From Alloalcanivorax marinus (lineage in GTDB: Bacteria; Pseudomonadota; Gammaproteobacteria; Pseudomonadales; Alcanivoracaceae): DNA of 64,000 bases. Under the pieces are notes generated by a model. That model saw only the letters and a program-made list of their open reading frames with translations. It searched no databases and was not told the DNA's origin. Position numbers and translations under genes: made by a program. The stretch's first letter is position 1. Each line of letters opens with the position of its first letter. Positions 15,891 to 25,059 of this stretch are shown here, one piece after another. The stretch is from assembly GCF_016785095.1 (NCBI RefSeq), contig NZ_JAEKJB010000015.1, positions 62,001 through 126,000 on the forward strand, read 5' to 3'.

Positions 15891-17051
15891 GTGAAACTGG
15901 ACAACGGCTTTCTGGACTTCGACCCGGTCCACCTCGCCCCTACTGGTAGCGGCCCCCTGGACGGGCTCCGCTTCGCCGCCAAGGATGTTTACGATATCGC
16001 CGGCACCGTCACCGGCGTCGGCCACCCGCTCTATCGCGCCACCCACGCCCCCGCCGAGCACACCTCCCCGGTGGTGACCGCCCTGCTGGCCGCCGGCGCC
16101 GAACTAGTGGGCAAGACCCACACCGACGAACTCACCTACAGCCTGGCCGGCCAGAACATACACTACGGCACGCCGCCCAATCCGGCGGTGCCGGACGGCA
16201 TCCCCGGCGGCTCCTCCAGCGGCTCCGCCTCGGTGGTGGCCGCCGGCCTGGTGGATTTCGCCCTGGGCAGCGATACCGGCGGCTCGGTGCGAGTGCCGGC
16301 CAGTTACTGCGGTATTTATGGGCTGCGCCCCACCCATGGCCTGGTCGACGACCGCCACACCGCGCACCTGGCGAAAAGCTTCGACACGCTCGGCTGGTTC
16401 GCCCGCGACGCCGCCACCCTGTTGGCGGTGGGTCGGCAACTGCTGCCCGCCTACACCGGTCCGGCGTTGCGGCGTCTGTGCCCCCTGCGGGAAGCGCTGA
16501 CCATGGCCGGCGAGAACCTGGCCGGCCAGCTTAACGAACTCACCGCCGAGGGCTTCGCCGGGCTGAGCCCCGGCGAGCCGGTATCCGTGGGCCCGCTGCG
16601 GGCCTTCTTCGATGCTTTCCGGCCGGCCCAGGCGTTCGAGGCCTGGCGCTATTTTGGCGACTGGATCAGCGAACACCGGCCTGAATTCGGCCCCGGTATT
16701 CGTGAACGCTTCGCCGCCGCCGCCGACGTCACGCCGGCCCAGGCCGCCGAGGCCCGCGAGGCCTGCGACCTGCTGCGCCGCCGGGTACGCCAACTGGTCG
16801 CCGACGGCACCGTGCTGTGCCTGCCCACCACGCCCACCGCGGCGATTGCCCTGGACGCCAGCGACGCGGCGGTGGACGAGGTGCGCCTGCGCACCCTGTG
16901 CATGACCGCGGTGGCCGGCACCGCCGGCCTGCCACAACTGACCCTGCCGTTGCTGCATGACGAGCGCGGCCCGGTGGGCCTGTCATTGATCGGCCCGCCA
17001 GGGGCTGACCTGGCGCTTCTGCAACTGGCCGCACGATGGGAGAACGGCTAA
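15891..17051 (+). CDS. Amidase signature family enzyme next to hpxZ
   Basis: 386 residues. Amidase-signature enzymes use a Ser-cisSer-Lys triad: here Lys31 (FAAKDVYD), the Ser cluster PGGSSSGS at 105-112, and Ser132 in GSDTGGSVRVPAS. This is cytosolic C-N hydrolase chemistry on an amide or ureide. The start is GTG at 15891, 6 bases after GGAG; a TTG four codons upstream is less likely. In other bacteria HpxZ/AtzH proteins are paired with an AtzE/HpxY amidase and the small partner AtzG/HpxX. This amidase is shorter than AtzE/HpxY (about 460) and no AtzG-like gene is present, so the complex may differ. Its stop overlaps the next start (TAATG). Confidence 0.85.
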   Translation: MKLDNGFLDFDPVHLAPTGSGPLDGLRFAAKDVYDIAGTVTGVGHPLYRATHAPAEHTSPVVTALLAAGAELVGKTHTDELTYSLAGQNIHYGTPPNPAVPDGIPGGSSSGSASVVAAGLVDFALGSDTGGSVRVPASYCGIYGLRPTHGLVDDRHTAHLAKSFDTLGWFARDAATLLAVGRQLLPAYTGPALRRLCPLREALTMAGENLAGQLNELTAEGFAGLSPGEPVSVGPLRAFFDAFRPAQAFEAWRYFGDWISEHRPEFGPGIRERFAAAADVTPAQAAEAREACDLLRRRVRQLVADGTVLCLPTTPTAAIALDASDAAVDEVRLRTLCMTAVAGTAGLPQLTLPLLHDERGPVGLSLIGPPGADLALLQLAARWENG

Positions 17052-17437
17052 TGTCCCAGGAACTGGATATCCCGGAAGTGATCGAGGAAGTGAGCGCGGC
17101 TTTCCAGGAATACGAAAAAGCCTTGGTAAATAACGACGTGGCGGTGCTGGATCGGTTATTCTGGGAGGATGCCCGGGTGGTGCGTTACGGCGCCGGGGAG
17201 AACCTGTACGGCTACGACCAGATTCAGGCGTTTCGCGCCGGCCGCCCCGGTGGCAATTTGGCCCGCACCCTGCATAACACCCGTATCACCACCCACGGCC
17301 GCGACCTCGCCACGGTCTGGACCGAGTTCCACCGGCCGGGCAATCCGCGCACCGGGCGTCAAAGCCAGGTGTGGGCACGACGGCCGGAGGGATGGCGCGT
17401 CGTCGCCGCCCATGTATCGTTCATGGACGAGGGTTAA
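17051..17437 (+). CDS. hpxZ: HpxZ/AtzH family protein (DUF3225, SnoaL-like)
   Basis: 128 residues, an NTF2/SnoaL-like cone fold. The signatures VSAAFQEYEKALVNNDVAVL, FWEDARVVRYG, ENLYGYDQIQAFRAGRP and RTLHNTRITTHG are those of the oxalurate-catabolism protein HpxZ and of AtzH, a structural partner of the AtzE amidase complex. It has no known catalysis of its own. Start at the ATG 17051, overlapping the amidase stop by one base; this tight coupling suggests a physical partnership with that amidase. Confidence 0.88.
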   Translation: MSQELDIPEVIEEVSAAFQEYEKALVNNDVAVLDRLFWEDARVVRYGAGENLYGYDQIQAFRAGRPGGNLARTLHNTRITTHGRDLATVWTEFHRPGNPRTGRQSQVWARRPEGWRVVAAHVSFMDEG

Positions 17438-17442
17438 TAACA

Positions 17443-18165
17443 ATGAACGAGCAGTTTTCCGTGCAAGTCCCGATGGACTCGGATCGCCCGCTGGCGGAAC
17501 AGATCCGGCGCGTCCTCTCAGATGAAATTCTCAGCGGCGTTCTGCCGCCGGGCACCCGCCTGGATGAAATCGCGCTCGCCAATCGCTTCGATGTGTCACG
17601 CACGCCGGTCCGTGAGGCGCTGCGGGAGATGGCGTCCGCCGGCCTGGTGGAACACCAGCACCGGCGTGGCGTGTTCGTGATCGAGATCCCCGATCAGCGG
17701 CTCGCGGACATGTTCGAGTACGCCGCGGAGATGGAAGCGGTGTGCGCGCGCATGGCGGCGACCAAGATGAGCCGGGCGGAACGGGAGGAGCTGCTGGCCG
17801 TGCATCTGGACAGCCACGTGCACGTGGTCAACGAGGACATGGACGCCTACGACGCCGCCAACCTGCGCTTCCATGAACGGCTGTTCCGGGGTTGCCACAA
17901 CAGCTATCTGTTCGAAGCGGCGATGGCGGCGCGCTCACGGGTGCTGGCCTACCGGCGGGTGCAATTCACCGTGGGCGACCGGTTGTCCAACTCCTTCGCC
18001 GAGCACAGCGCCATCGTCATGGCCATCGTGCGCGGCGAGAGCGAGCACGCGGCGGAACAGATCCGCGACCACGTGCTCAGTGCCCACCGTACCTCCAAGG
18101 ATCTGCTGGAACGCCGCGCGCCCCGGGACGGCGATCAGGAGTCGCCGGACTTCCAGGTTTCCTGA
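17443..18165 (+). CDS. GntR family regulator (FadR/FCD type)
   Basis: 240 residues. The winged helix covers residues about 12-75 (LAEQIRRVLSDEILSGVLPPG, RFDVSRTPVREALREMASAG), and the all-helical FCD effector domain covers 85-225 with metal-type ligands in DAANLRFHERLF and EHSAIVMAIVRG. Effectors of this group are usually small organic acids. I start at the ATG 17443 rather than further upstream, because it follows the hpxZ stop by 5 bases. It is the last gene of the TRAP operon and overlaps the convergent binding-protein gene by 31 bases. It is one of two candidates for the TGTATACA-binding protein. Confidence 0.9.
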   Translation: MNEQFSVQVPMDSDRPLAEQIRRVLSDEILSGVLPPGTRLDEIALANRFDVSRTPVREALREMASAGLVEHQHRRGVFVIEIPDQRLADMFEYAAEMEAVCARMAATKMSRAEREELLAVHLDSHVHVVNEDMDAYDAANLRFHERLFRGCHNSYLFEAAMAARSRVLAYRRVQFTVGDRLSNSFAEHSAIVMAIVRGESEHAAEQIRDHVLSAHRTSKDLLERRAPRDGDQESPDFQVS

Positions 18166-19130
18166 ATGAAACGCAGGTCGTAGGCTTTCCGGTAATCCAG
18201 TCCCTCAGGCAGGGTGCCGGCCTCGACCATGTCCTGGTAGAACGACTGCCAGCGTGCGTCGGTCATCATTCCGTACTCGCCGCCCTCGGCGGCGTCCGAC
18301 AACAGAATTCCCTGCTCCTCCATTTCCCGGATTGAATAGGCGATCAGGTCGTCCTGCATTTCCGGGTTATCCTGTTTGATCAGTGCATTGGCCGGCGCCG
18401 GGTTCTCGAAGTAAGCGGCCCAGCCCTCGGCGGTGGCGTCCACCATGGCCTGCACCACTTCCGGTTGCTCCTCGATCATGTCCCGGGTGGTCACCAGGGT
18501 GGCGGAATAGGCCCCCCAACCGGCGTCCGCCAGCAGCAGACTCTTGGCATCCACGTTTTCCTTGGCCAGGAAATATCCGTCGTTGGTGATATAGCCCTGC
18601 TGGGCGATGGTGGGGTCGGCGATGAACGGGCCGATGGTGTAATCGTAGGGACGCAGTTGATCATCGGTGAAACCGTACTCCGCTTTCAGCCAGGGCCAGT
18701 AAGCGACGCGGCCGGCGGTGGGAACGCGGATGCCGGCACCCTTGAGATCGGCGATCTCGTCGTAACCCTGCCCTTCATGAACCATCAGCGATTGCGGGTC
18801 CTTCTGGAAAAACGCCGCCACGGTGACCAGCGGCAACCCCTGCTGGACCGCGTTCAGGGCCTGCAGGCTGTAGCTCATGCTGAAATCCGTGGCGCCGCCG
18901 AGCAGCAACTGCATGTTGTTGACCTGGGGCCCGCCCATCTTGATGGTCACGTCCAGGCCGTGCTGCTCGTAGAGTCCCATGGCCTTGGCGGCGTACAGGC
19001 CGCCGTGTTCCGCCTGGGCGTACCAGGTGGTGCTCACCGTCACCGGCGTCAGTTCCTCGGCCTGGGCCGACAGGGCGCCGCCAAGCAGCGCGCCGGCGAG
19101 AGCCACGCGCGTCAGGGTCCAGAGTTTCAT
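18135..19130 (-). CDS. ABC transporter substrate-binding protein, NMT1/THI5 type
   Basis: 331 residues with a signal peptide ending SAQA near residue 24, hence periplasmic. The mature protein starts with STTWYAQAEHGGLYAAKAMG and contains IKMGGPQVNNMQLL, the NMT1/THI5 layout seen in pyrimidine, thiamine-precursor and riboflavin binders. The ATG at 19130 has GGAGGT in front. It is the last gene of a nine-gene minus-strand operon that also encodes an ABC ATPase and permease. It is a close paralogue of the binding proteins at 34304-35326 and 35525-36523. Its end overlaps the convergent gntR by 31 bases. Confidence 0.92.
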   Translation of the reverse strand: MKLWTLTRVALAGALLGGALSAQAEELTPVTVSTTWYAQAEHGGLYAAKAMGLYEQHGLDVTIKMGGPQVNNMQLLLGGATDFSMSYSLQALNAVQQGLPLVTVAAFFQKDPQSLMVHEGQGYDEIADLKGAGIRVPTAGRVAYWPWLKAEYGFTDDQLRPYDYTIGPFIADPTIAQQGYITNDGYFLAKENVDAKSLLLADAGWGAYSATLVTTRDMIEEQPEVVQAMVDATAEGWAAYFENPAPANALIKQDNPEMQDDLIAYSIREMEEQGILLSDAAEGGEYGMMTDARWQSFYQDMVEAGTLPEGLDYRKAYDLRFIQETWKSGDS

Positions 19131-19152
19131 CGCTACCTCCACGATTGCATCG

Positions 19153-19962
19153 TTATTGGCCGTTGCCCGGCATTCGGAAATGGTGAATCTCGGTGAACGC
19201 CCGCACCCAGCCATCGATCAGGGAATCCAGCATCCGGCTCCCCTCTTCCGGGCAGGAGCCCGCCGGATCGCCGACCACTCCGCTCTTGCTCAGATCATGG
19301 GTCAGCCAGGCGTAGCGGAAACGCCCTTCCGGGGTAAGCAGGCCCTGGTGCGGTGGCGGGTACTCCCCCACCGCCCTGTCGGCGTGCACGTAATCCCCGG
19401 CCAGGGCCATCATCAGGCTGGTTTCCGAGCGGCCGGCGTGGATGCCCTCTTCCAGTTCCTTGGTGGAAAGGAACTCACTGGCGCAATTCGGCACCGCCCA
19501 GGAAAACACCGGGAACAGACAGAAATCCTGGTATTCGGCGCGCAGATCCCGGGCGATGATTTCCACCACCTGGGGCTGGCCGCCGTGGCCGTTAAGCAAC
19601 ACCAGCTTGCGGAAACCCATGCGGTAAACACTTTCGCCAATGTCCCAGAGAATCCGCATCAGAGTCTCGGCCTTGAGGATCACGGTGCCGGAAAAATTAA
19701 TGTGCTCGTTGGATTTGCCACACCACACCGGCGGCAACGCGAACGCCGGCACGGATTCCGGCAGCGCCGCCAGGGCGCGACCGGTGAGCTCCGTGGCGAT
19801 GGCGGTGTCGGTGCACACCGGCAGGTGGGGGCCGTGCTGCTCGATGGCGCCGATGGGCAGCACGATCACCGTGTTTTCCTTGTCCGGCAGCGCCTCGATG
19901 GCCGGCGCGGTGAAATACGGCAGGAAACGGGACGGCGGCACGGCGCCGTGGAGCTGGGTCAT
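19153..19962 (-). CDS. Creatininase family amidohydrolase
   Basis: 269 residues. The creatininase fold binds two metal ions; visible ligands are Glu41 and His43 in IGAIEQHGPH, Asp52, His126 in NGHGG and Glu180 in HAGRSETS. Family members hydrolyse creatinine or, as ArfB-like enzymes, formamidopyrimidine-type compounds. It lies between an FAD oxidase gene (4-base ATGA overlap) and an ABC binding-protein gene in a nucleobase-related island, so ring opening or deformylation of an oxidised purine or pyrimidine is more plausible than creatinine use. The exact substrate is unknown. Confidence 0.88.
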   Translation of the reverse strand: MTQLHGAVPPSRFLPYFTAPAIEALPDKENTVIVLPIGAIEQHGPHLPVCTDTAIATELTGRALAALPESVPAFALPPVWCGKSNEHINFSGTVILKAETLMRILWDIGESVYRMGFRKLVLLNGHGGQPQVVEIIARDLRAEYQDFCLFPVFSWAVPNCASEFLSTKELEEGIHAGRSETSLMMALAGDYVHADRAVGEYPPPHQGLLTPEGRFRYAWLTHDLSKSGVVGDPAGSCPEEGSRMLDSLIDGWVRAFTEIHHFRMPGNGQ

Positions 19963-21311
19963 GCCGCGGCCTCCTCGTCCCAGGTGCGCATCTTGCCGGG
20001 GTTGAGCAGGCCCTGGGGATCGAGCCGGCGCTTCATGGCGAGCTGGCCCGGGTCGACGCTGAGCTTGCCGCCGTCTTCCAGGATGTAGGTGTGCGGGTTG
20101 CTGATGTGCACGTTCTGCTCCCGGTGGTACTGAATGATCTCGTTGAGACGCTCCTCGGTGGTGTAGCGCACCACCTGGATGCCACTGCAGGTAACGGCAC
20201 CGTCGGCGCGCAGGAATTCCAGATGCATCATCACTTCCTCGCCGAAGTGCTCGTGCATCTGTTCCACCCGCTGCACGTTCTCCCAGGGCCGGAAACCGCT
20301 TTGCAGGTAAGTGATGTCCTTGTGTTTGCGGAAGATGTGCAGGGTGGTGTGGTTCCAGCTGTGCTCGATCATGCTCTTGGTGGTACCGAACACCTCGGCA
20401 TGGGACTGCTCCTCCACCAGTTCGCCGCCGAATTTCTCGCGCAGCTCGTGGAGCGCGTCCATCCCCGGCTGGTTAACGATGGTGACCACCGCGGTGTGGC
20501 CGGCGGCGATCTTGTCTTCCAGGCCGCACATTTGCGGCAACGGGTCCGCCAGCAGGGTGAGCAGCTTCTTCATGGTGCCGCAGGTGCTGCCCAGGGCCTG
20601 GCAGAATTTCACCGCCTGCATGAAATCCGGGAAACTGAGCAGGTTCTCGCGCCAGTCCAGGGCCGGGGCCAGGGCGAACTCCAGCTCGCTGATCAGCCCG
20701 TTGACACCATAGGCGTGGTAAAGATCGCGGGCCTCGGCGCCGCGCAGTTCCTCGGCCTCGGGCTGCTCCGCCATGCTCAGGGCACGCACGCCCAGTACGT
20801 TACCCGGGTCGCCGATGGAGCCGTAGGAAATCGAACCGACGCCGCCGAAACCGCCGCAGAAAAAGCCGCCGGCGGTGGCCAGCCGGTAGGTCGACGGCAT
20901 CAGCCGCAGCTCCCAACCATGCTCACGGGCGGCCTTGTCGATGTCCACCAGGCGCGCGCCGGCCTGCACCCGGGCCACGCCGTCCTTGATCCAGAGAATT
21001 TTGTTCAGGCCACTCATGTCCATCAGCACCCCGCCATGCAGCGGCGTGCTCTGGCCGTAATTGCCGGTACCGCTGCCGCGCAGGGTGAGCGGAATGCGGT
21101 GCCGGCTGCAGGCCGCCGCCACCCGCTTTACCTCCTCTTCGCTGGCGGGCTTGACCACCAGTTCCGCCTGCTTGCCACGGAGCCGCTCCACCAGCACCGG
21201 ACTGAACCAGGCGAAATCCTTGGAGTAACGCTGCAGGGCCCGGTCCTCCATGCTGATTTCCAGGCCGTCCAGGTCCGCGCACAGCTGCTTTAACGTATTG
21301 TCGTCGGTCAT
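19959..21311 (-). CDS. FAD-binding oxidoreductase (PCMH/GlcD type)
   Basis: 450 residues, vanillyl-alcohol-oxidase superfamily. The FAD-binding PCMH domain covers residues about 25-210 (ELVVKPASEEEVKRVAAAC, LTLRGSGTGNYGQSTPLHGGVLMDMSG, GGFFCGGFGGVGSISYGS), and the C-terminus has the typical RLDPQGLLNPGK. Such enzymes oxidise alpha-hydroxy acids, alcohols or amines. I place the start at the ATG 21311 behind GGAGAGA; the open frame extends 9 codons more. It is 28 bases downstream of the ABC permease gene and overlaps the creatininase gene by 4 bases, so the two enzymes probably act in succession. Confidence 0.9.
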   Translation of the reverse strand: MTDDNTLKQLCADLDGLEISMEDRALQRYSKDFAWFSPVLVERLRGKQAELVVKPASEEEVKRVAAACSRHRIPLTLRGSGTGNYGQSTPLHGGVLMDMSGLNKILWIKDGVARVQAGARLVDIDKAAREHGWELRLMPSTYRLATAGGFFCGGFGGVGSISYGSIGDPGNVLGVRALSMAEQPEAEELRGAEARDLYHAYGVNGLISELEFALAPALDWRENLLSFPDFMQAVKFCQALGSTCGTMKKLLTLLADPLPQMCGLEDKIAAGHTAVVTIVNQPGMDALHELREKFGGELVEEQSHAEVFGTTKSMIEHSWNHTTLHIFRKHKDITYLQSGFRPWENVQRVEQMHEHFGEEVMMHLEFLRADGAVTCSGIQVVRYTTEERLNEIIQYHREQNVHISNPHTYILEDGGKLSVDPGQLAMKRRLDPQGLLNPGKMRTWDEEAAA

Positions 21312-21339
21312 GGTTCTCTCCATTCTTACGCTCGCCATC

Positions 21340-22143
21340 CTATTGCTCGACCTTGAGTGCGCTTTCGTGCCAGTTGCGCAGCACCCGGTCCGACAGCCAC
21401 ACCATCAGCGCGAACAGAATGATCCCGGTGAGAGTGATCAACCCCAGGGCGGCGAACATACGGGGAATATTCAGGTTGTAGCCGGACTGCAGAATCAGAT
21501 AGGCGAGGCCGGCCTGGGTGCCGCCGGTGCCGGCCACGAATTCGGCCACCACCGCGCCGATCAACGCCAGGCCGGTGCTGATGCGCATGCCGCCGAAGAA
21601 GTACGGCAAGGCGCTGGGGATACGCAGGCGAATCAGTTGCTGCAGGCGCCCGGTGCGATACATACGGAACATGCTGAGCAGGTTCGGATCGACGCTGCGC
21701 AGCCCCAGGGTGGTGTTGGAAATGATCGGGAAGATGGCGATGATCACCGCGCACACGGTGAGCGCCCAGGTGGTGTCGTCGACCCAGATGATGATCAGCG
21801 GCGCGATCGCCACGATCGGCGTCACCTGCATCAGCACCGCGTAGGGGAACAGGCTTACCTCGATCCAACGGCTCTGCACGAACAACAGCGAGGCGGCGGT
21901 GCCCAGCACCACGGAAATGGCGAACGCCATCAGCGTCACCTTGAGCGTCATCAGCAGGCTGTGGAACAGCACCGCCCAGTCCGCCACGAACGCCTTGGCG
22001 ATGTCCAACGGCCCGGGCAGGATGTACACCGGCGTGCCGGTGGCGCGCACCACCGCTTCCCACAACAACAGGAACACCACGCCCACGAACACCGGCGCGG
22101 CGATCTGCACGAATCGTTCGTTTTCCAGCAACGGGGATTTCAT
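21340..22143 (-). CDS. ABC transporter permease (SsuC/ThiX type)
   Basis: 267 residues, inner-membrane, about six helices. It has the BPD_transp_1 domain, with the EAA-type loop LLSMFRMYRTGRLQQLIRLRIPSA region around residues 155-180 that contacts the ATPase, and AVVAEFVAGTGGTQAGL. ATG at 22143 overlaps the stop of the ATPase gene by one base (TAATG). It pairs with the ATPase upstream and probably with the binding protein at 18135-19130. Confidence 0.93.
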   Translation of the reverse strand: MKSPLLENERFVQIAAPVFVGVVFLLLWEAVVRATGTPVYILPGPLDIAKAFVADWAVLFHSLLMTLKVTLMAFAISVVLGTAASLLFVQSRWIEVSLFPYAVLMQVTPIVAIAPLIIIWVDDTTWALTVCAVIIAIFPIISNTTLGLRSVDPNLLSMFRMYRTGRLQQLIRLRIPSALPYFFGGMRISTGLALIGAVVAEFVAGTGGTQAGLAYLILQSGYNLNIPRMFAALGLITLTGIILFALMVWLSDRVLRNWHESALKVEQ

Positions 22144-23003
22144 TATTTCGCCTCCTCGCCCTGGCGACTGGCCACTTCCAGTGCCTCGGACACGCGCCGG
22201 CAGTAACCGGCGAACTCGGTGGACACGCGGAATTCCTGACCGCGCGGATAGGGCGCCTCGATGGGCACGTCCTCGATCACACGGCCCGGACGGGCGGCCA
22301 TCACCACCACCCGGTTGGACAGGTAAACCGCCTCGTACACCGAGTGGGTAACAAACACCACGGTCCAACCGTTGGCTTTCCACAGACGCAACAGATCGTC
22401 GTTGAGCTTGTTGCGGGTCATTTCATCGAGGGCGCCGAACGGCTCATCCATCAGCAGCAGGTTCGGCTCGGTAACCATGGCGCGGGCAATGGACACACGC
22501 ATCTGCATGCCGCCGGACAACTCCCTGGGGTAGGCGTCGCCGAACTTGTTCAGGCCCACCATGTCCAGGGCCTGGTCGATGCGCTGTTCGGTTTCCGGGC
22601 CTTTCTCCCGGTTCAGGTCCAGGGGCAGGCGCACGTTCTTGCGCACCCGGGCCCATGGCATCAGGGTGGCGTTCTGGAACACGAAGGCCAGCTTGCGGCC
22701 CTTATGCCCGACCACGTTGTAATCCTGCTCCCACCAGCTCACCTTGCCGGCGCTCACGTCGCCGAGCCCGGCCATCAGTCGCAACAGGGTGGATTTGCCG
22801 CAGCCACTGGGGCCCAGCAGGCTGACGAATTCCCCTTCCTTGACGGTCAGGTTGACGCCCTTCAGCGCCACGGTACCGTTGCCGTAGACCTTGTCCACGT
22901 CGCGCACGGACACCACCGGCCGGCCGCCCACGGCGGGCCGGGTTTGTTGTTCGGTGCTCATCGGCACCACCACCTCGGGGCGGGTTGCTTTGACGTTTGT
23001 CAC
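22143..23003 (-). CDS. ABC transporter ATPase (nitrate/sulfonate/pyrimidine type)
   Basis: 286 residues. Walker A is LLGPSGCGKST, the Q-loop region VFQNATLMPWARV, the signature LSGGMQMRVSIARA, Walker B LLLMDEPFGALDEMT and the switch His in FVTHSVYEAV, all complete. It energises uptake at the inner membrane. The start is GTG at 23003, 8 bases after AAGGAGG and overlapping the TGA of the preceding hydrolase gene by 4 bases; an internal ATG 15 codons later is less well placed. Confidence 0.94.
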   Translation of the reverse strand: MTNVKATRPEVVVPMSTEQQTRPAVGGRPVVSVRDVDKVYGNGTVALKGVNLTVKEGEFVSLLGPSGCGKSTLLRLMAGLGDVSAGKVSWWEQDYNVVGHKGRKLAFVFQNATLMPWARVRKNVRLPLDLNREKGPETEQRIDQALDMVGLNKFGDAYPRELSGGMQMRVSIARAMVTEPNLLLMDEPFGALDEMTRNKLNDDLLRLWKANGWTVVFVTHSVYEAVYLSNRVVVMAARPGRVIEDVPIEAPYPRGQEFRVSTEFAGYCRRVSEALEVASRQGEEAK

Positions 23004-24637
23004 GACACTTCCTCCTTTGCGGCCGGGGCTCGGGCTGGCAGCTCGAGCCAGGACCCCTGGGTGTTCAGGCTGAGGGTCAGAATGCGGTAGTCGGCGGCGC
23101 GCACCGCGCCCGGGGCGCGGCCGCTGCCATCGTTGAGGGTATAGGCGGGATAGCAGGCGCCACTGACGCTCAGACGCAGCCGCTCGCCAGCGCGCACCAG
23201 AGCGCAGGTACCACGCAGATCCAGCCGCACCGGGCCGTTGCCACTGGCGCGGACATAACCCTGGGTGAGATTGCGGGCGCGACCGCCGGCGTCCACCACC
23301 GACAGCACCGCGCACAGATCAAAGCTGTCGGCGTCGGCGGCGGCATTGAGAGTCGCGCGCACCGGGCCGGCCAGTTGACGGTCGGCGCCGAGCGGCGCGC
23401 TGGTGTAGGTGAGCACGTCCGGGCGGGCGTCCACCACGGTGCGATCATGGATGCCGGGGGACGGCGCCAGATGGCCGCCCACCGCCGGTACCGGCCGCCA
23501 CGGATCATGGATGATGGTGTCCACGGTGGCTTCGCCGGTCTCGCCGAGGCGGCCACCGTCCAGGTCGAACCCGGCACTGCCGTCGCTGGCCAGACACAAA
23601 CGCTCCGTGGGCAGGCCGGCGTAATCCTCATAGGCGCGCCAGCGATTGGCGCCCAGGTCATAGAGCTGTACCGGAGGGTCGCTTTCCACGCCGGTGTCAC
23701 GCTCCTTGAGGAAACGATCGAACCAGCGCAGTTGCAGGGTATCGATGGTGGAGCGGGCGGCGTCGCCGAGCCAGGCCTGGCCCACCGCCGGCGTCCACGG
23801 CAGGTGGGTCCAGGGACCCACCACCAGACGCTGGGGCGCGGCACCGGCTCGCAGGTGCTCGTAGGTGGCGAAGGTGCCGGTGAGGAAGCTGTCGAACCAG
23901 CCACCCACGTGCAGCGCCGGCAGATCCACCACCGGCAAGGTCCCGGCGGCGGAGCGCTCGGTCCAGTACTTACTGTCCAGGGGCTGGTCCAGCCAGTCAC
24001 CGAAAAAGGTGCCCTCCAGCAATTCGCGCACCGCCGGCGAGGCCGGGTCGATCAGTTCATCGGCGGCCGGGTCGTGGCCCAGCCGGTAGCGCTGGGCGAA
24101 GCGGTCGTGGTGGCCGTCGCGGCGGTCGGTTTCCGCGCCCAGTTGGGCCGCCCAGGACAGGCTGTTCTGCAGACGCAGGGCGCCCCCCTCGCAGGCCCAG
24201 TCGCTGGCAAGCCGGAAGCCGGTCATGGCCGGCACGATGGTTTTCAGGGCCGGGTGCCCGCTGGCGGCGGCGAACAATTGGGTGACGCCCTGGTAGGAAA
24301 AGCCGTACATGCCCACCCGGCCGTTGCAGTCCGTCAGGCCGGCAAGCCATTCCAGGGTGTCCTCGCCGTCCCGCTGCTCGTTGACGAAGGGCTCGAACAC
24401 TCCTTCCGAGGAGCCACGCCCACGCACATCCTGGATCACCACCAGATAGCCCTGTTCCGCGTACCAGGAAGGGTGGGCGTAGGTGACCGTGGAAGCGATA
24501 CGACGCCCGTAGGGCTGGCGCATCAGCAACGCCGGGAACGGGCCCTCGCCGTCCGGGCGGTACACATCCGCGTCCAGACGCACGCCATCGCGGGTGCGCA
24601 TGCTGATCACTTCCGGCATCGGCAGCCCGGCGGTCAT
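23000..24637 (-). CDS. CocE/NonD family hydrolase (X-Pro dipeptidyl-peptidase type)
   Basis: 545 residues. An alpha/beta-hydrolase domain carries the nucleophile Ser114 in MYGFSYQG and the upstream DVRGRGSSEG; a cap domain follows, and the C-terminal jelly-roll (about 330-540) begins with the DPWRPVPAVGGH region. CocE-type enzymes cleave esters or amides, cocaine esterase being the best known. There is no signal peptide, so it is cytosolic. It is coupled by 4-base overlaps to the cupin gene before it and the ABC ATPase gene after it. The substrate is not known. Confidence 0.88.
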   Translation of the reverse strand: MTAGLPMPEVISMRTRDGVRLDADVYRPDGEGPFPALLMRQPYGRRIASTVTYAHPSWYAEQGYLVVIQDVRGRGSSEGVFEPFVNEQRDGEDTLEWLAGLTDCNGRVGMYGFSYQGVTQLFAAASGHPALKTIVPAMTGFRLASDWACEGGALRLQNSLSWAAQLGAETDRRDGHHDRFAQRYRLGHDPAADELIDPASPAVRELLEGTFFGDWLDQPLDSKYWTERSAAGTLPVVDLPALHVGGWFDSFLTGTFATYEHLRAGAAPQRLVVGPWTHLPWTPAVGQAWLGDAARSTIDTLQLRWFDRFLKERDTGVESDPPVQLYDLGANRWRAYEDYAGLPTERLCLASDGSAGFDLDGGRLGETGEATVDTIIHDPWRPVPAVGGHLAPSPGIHDRTVVDARPDVLTYTSAPLGADRQLAGPVRATLNAAADADSFDLCAVLSVVDAGGRARNLTQGYVRASGNGPVRLDLRGTCALVRAGERLRLSVSGACYPAYTLNDGSGRAPGAVRAADYRILTLSLNTQGSWLELPARAPAAKEEVS

Positions 24638-25059
24638 GGGCCCGCTCCCCGCAACACGCGCAGATCCTCGGCATCCAGATGGTCGGGCACGCCATTGCGG
24701 ATCAGCCGCGCGAAATTCTCGTCGGGCACCATTACCGTAAGAGTGTAGAGCCGCCCATCGCCAGTGTTTTCCACCACGTGCTCGGCGCCGGCGGGCACCA
24801 CCATGGCGTCGCCCTTGCGCAGTTCCAGCCAGTCGTCATCACAGCGCGCCCGGCCTTCGCCTTCCAGCACGAAAAACAGTTCATCGGCGGCCTTGTGGGT
24901 ATTGGGCGGCGTCAGCCCGCCCACGTCGAAGATCTCCACGCAGGCGATGAAATCCAGCTTTTCGTTGATCGAATCAAACATCACCACGAGCCGGTTGCTC
25001 TCGCCTTCCTTGATGCGGAAAGCCTCGAACTGCTCGGGGCGCTTGAAGAACGGCAGCAT
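24634..25059 (-). CDS. Cupin domain protein
   Basis: 141 residues, single beta barrel. Cupin motif 1 is around HKAADELFFVLEGEGRA and motif 2 around PAGAEHVVENTGDGRLYTLTVM; His and Glu residues that usually bind a metal are present. Small cupins may be dioxygenases, isomerases or ligand sensors. The ATG at 25059 follows GGAGAC and overlaps the TGA of the isochorismatase-type gene by one base. Its role in the pathway cannot be told from sequence. Confidence 0.85.
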   Translation of the reverse strand: MLPFFKRPEQFEAFRIKEGESNRLVVMFDSINEKLDFIACVEIFDVGGLTPPNTHKAADELFFVLEGEGRARCDDDWLELRKGDAMVVPAGAEHVVENTGDGRLYTLTVMVPDENFARLIRNGVPDHLDAEDLRVLRGAGP

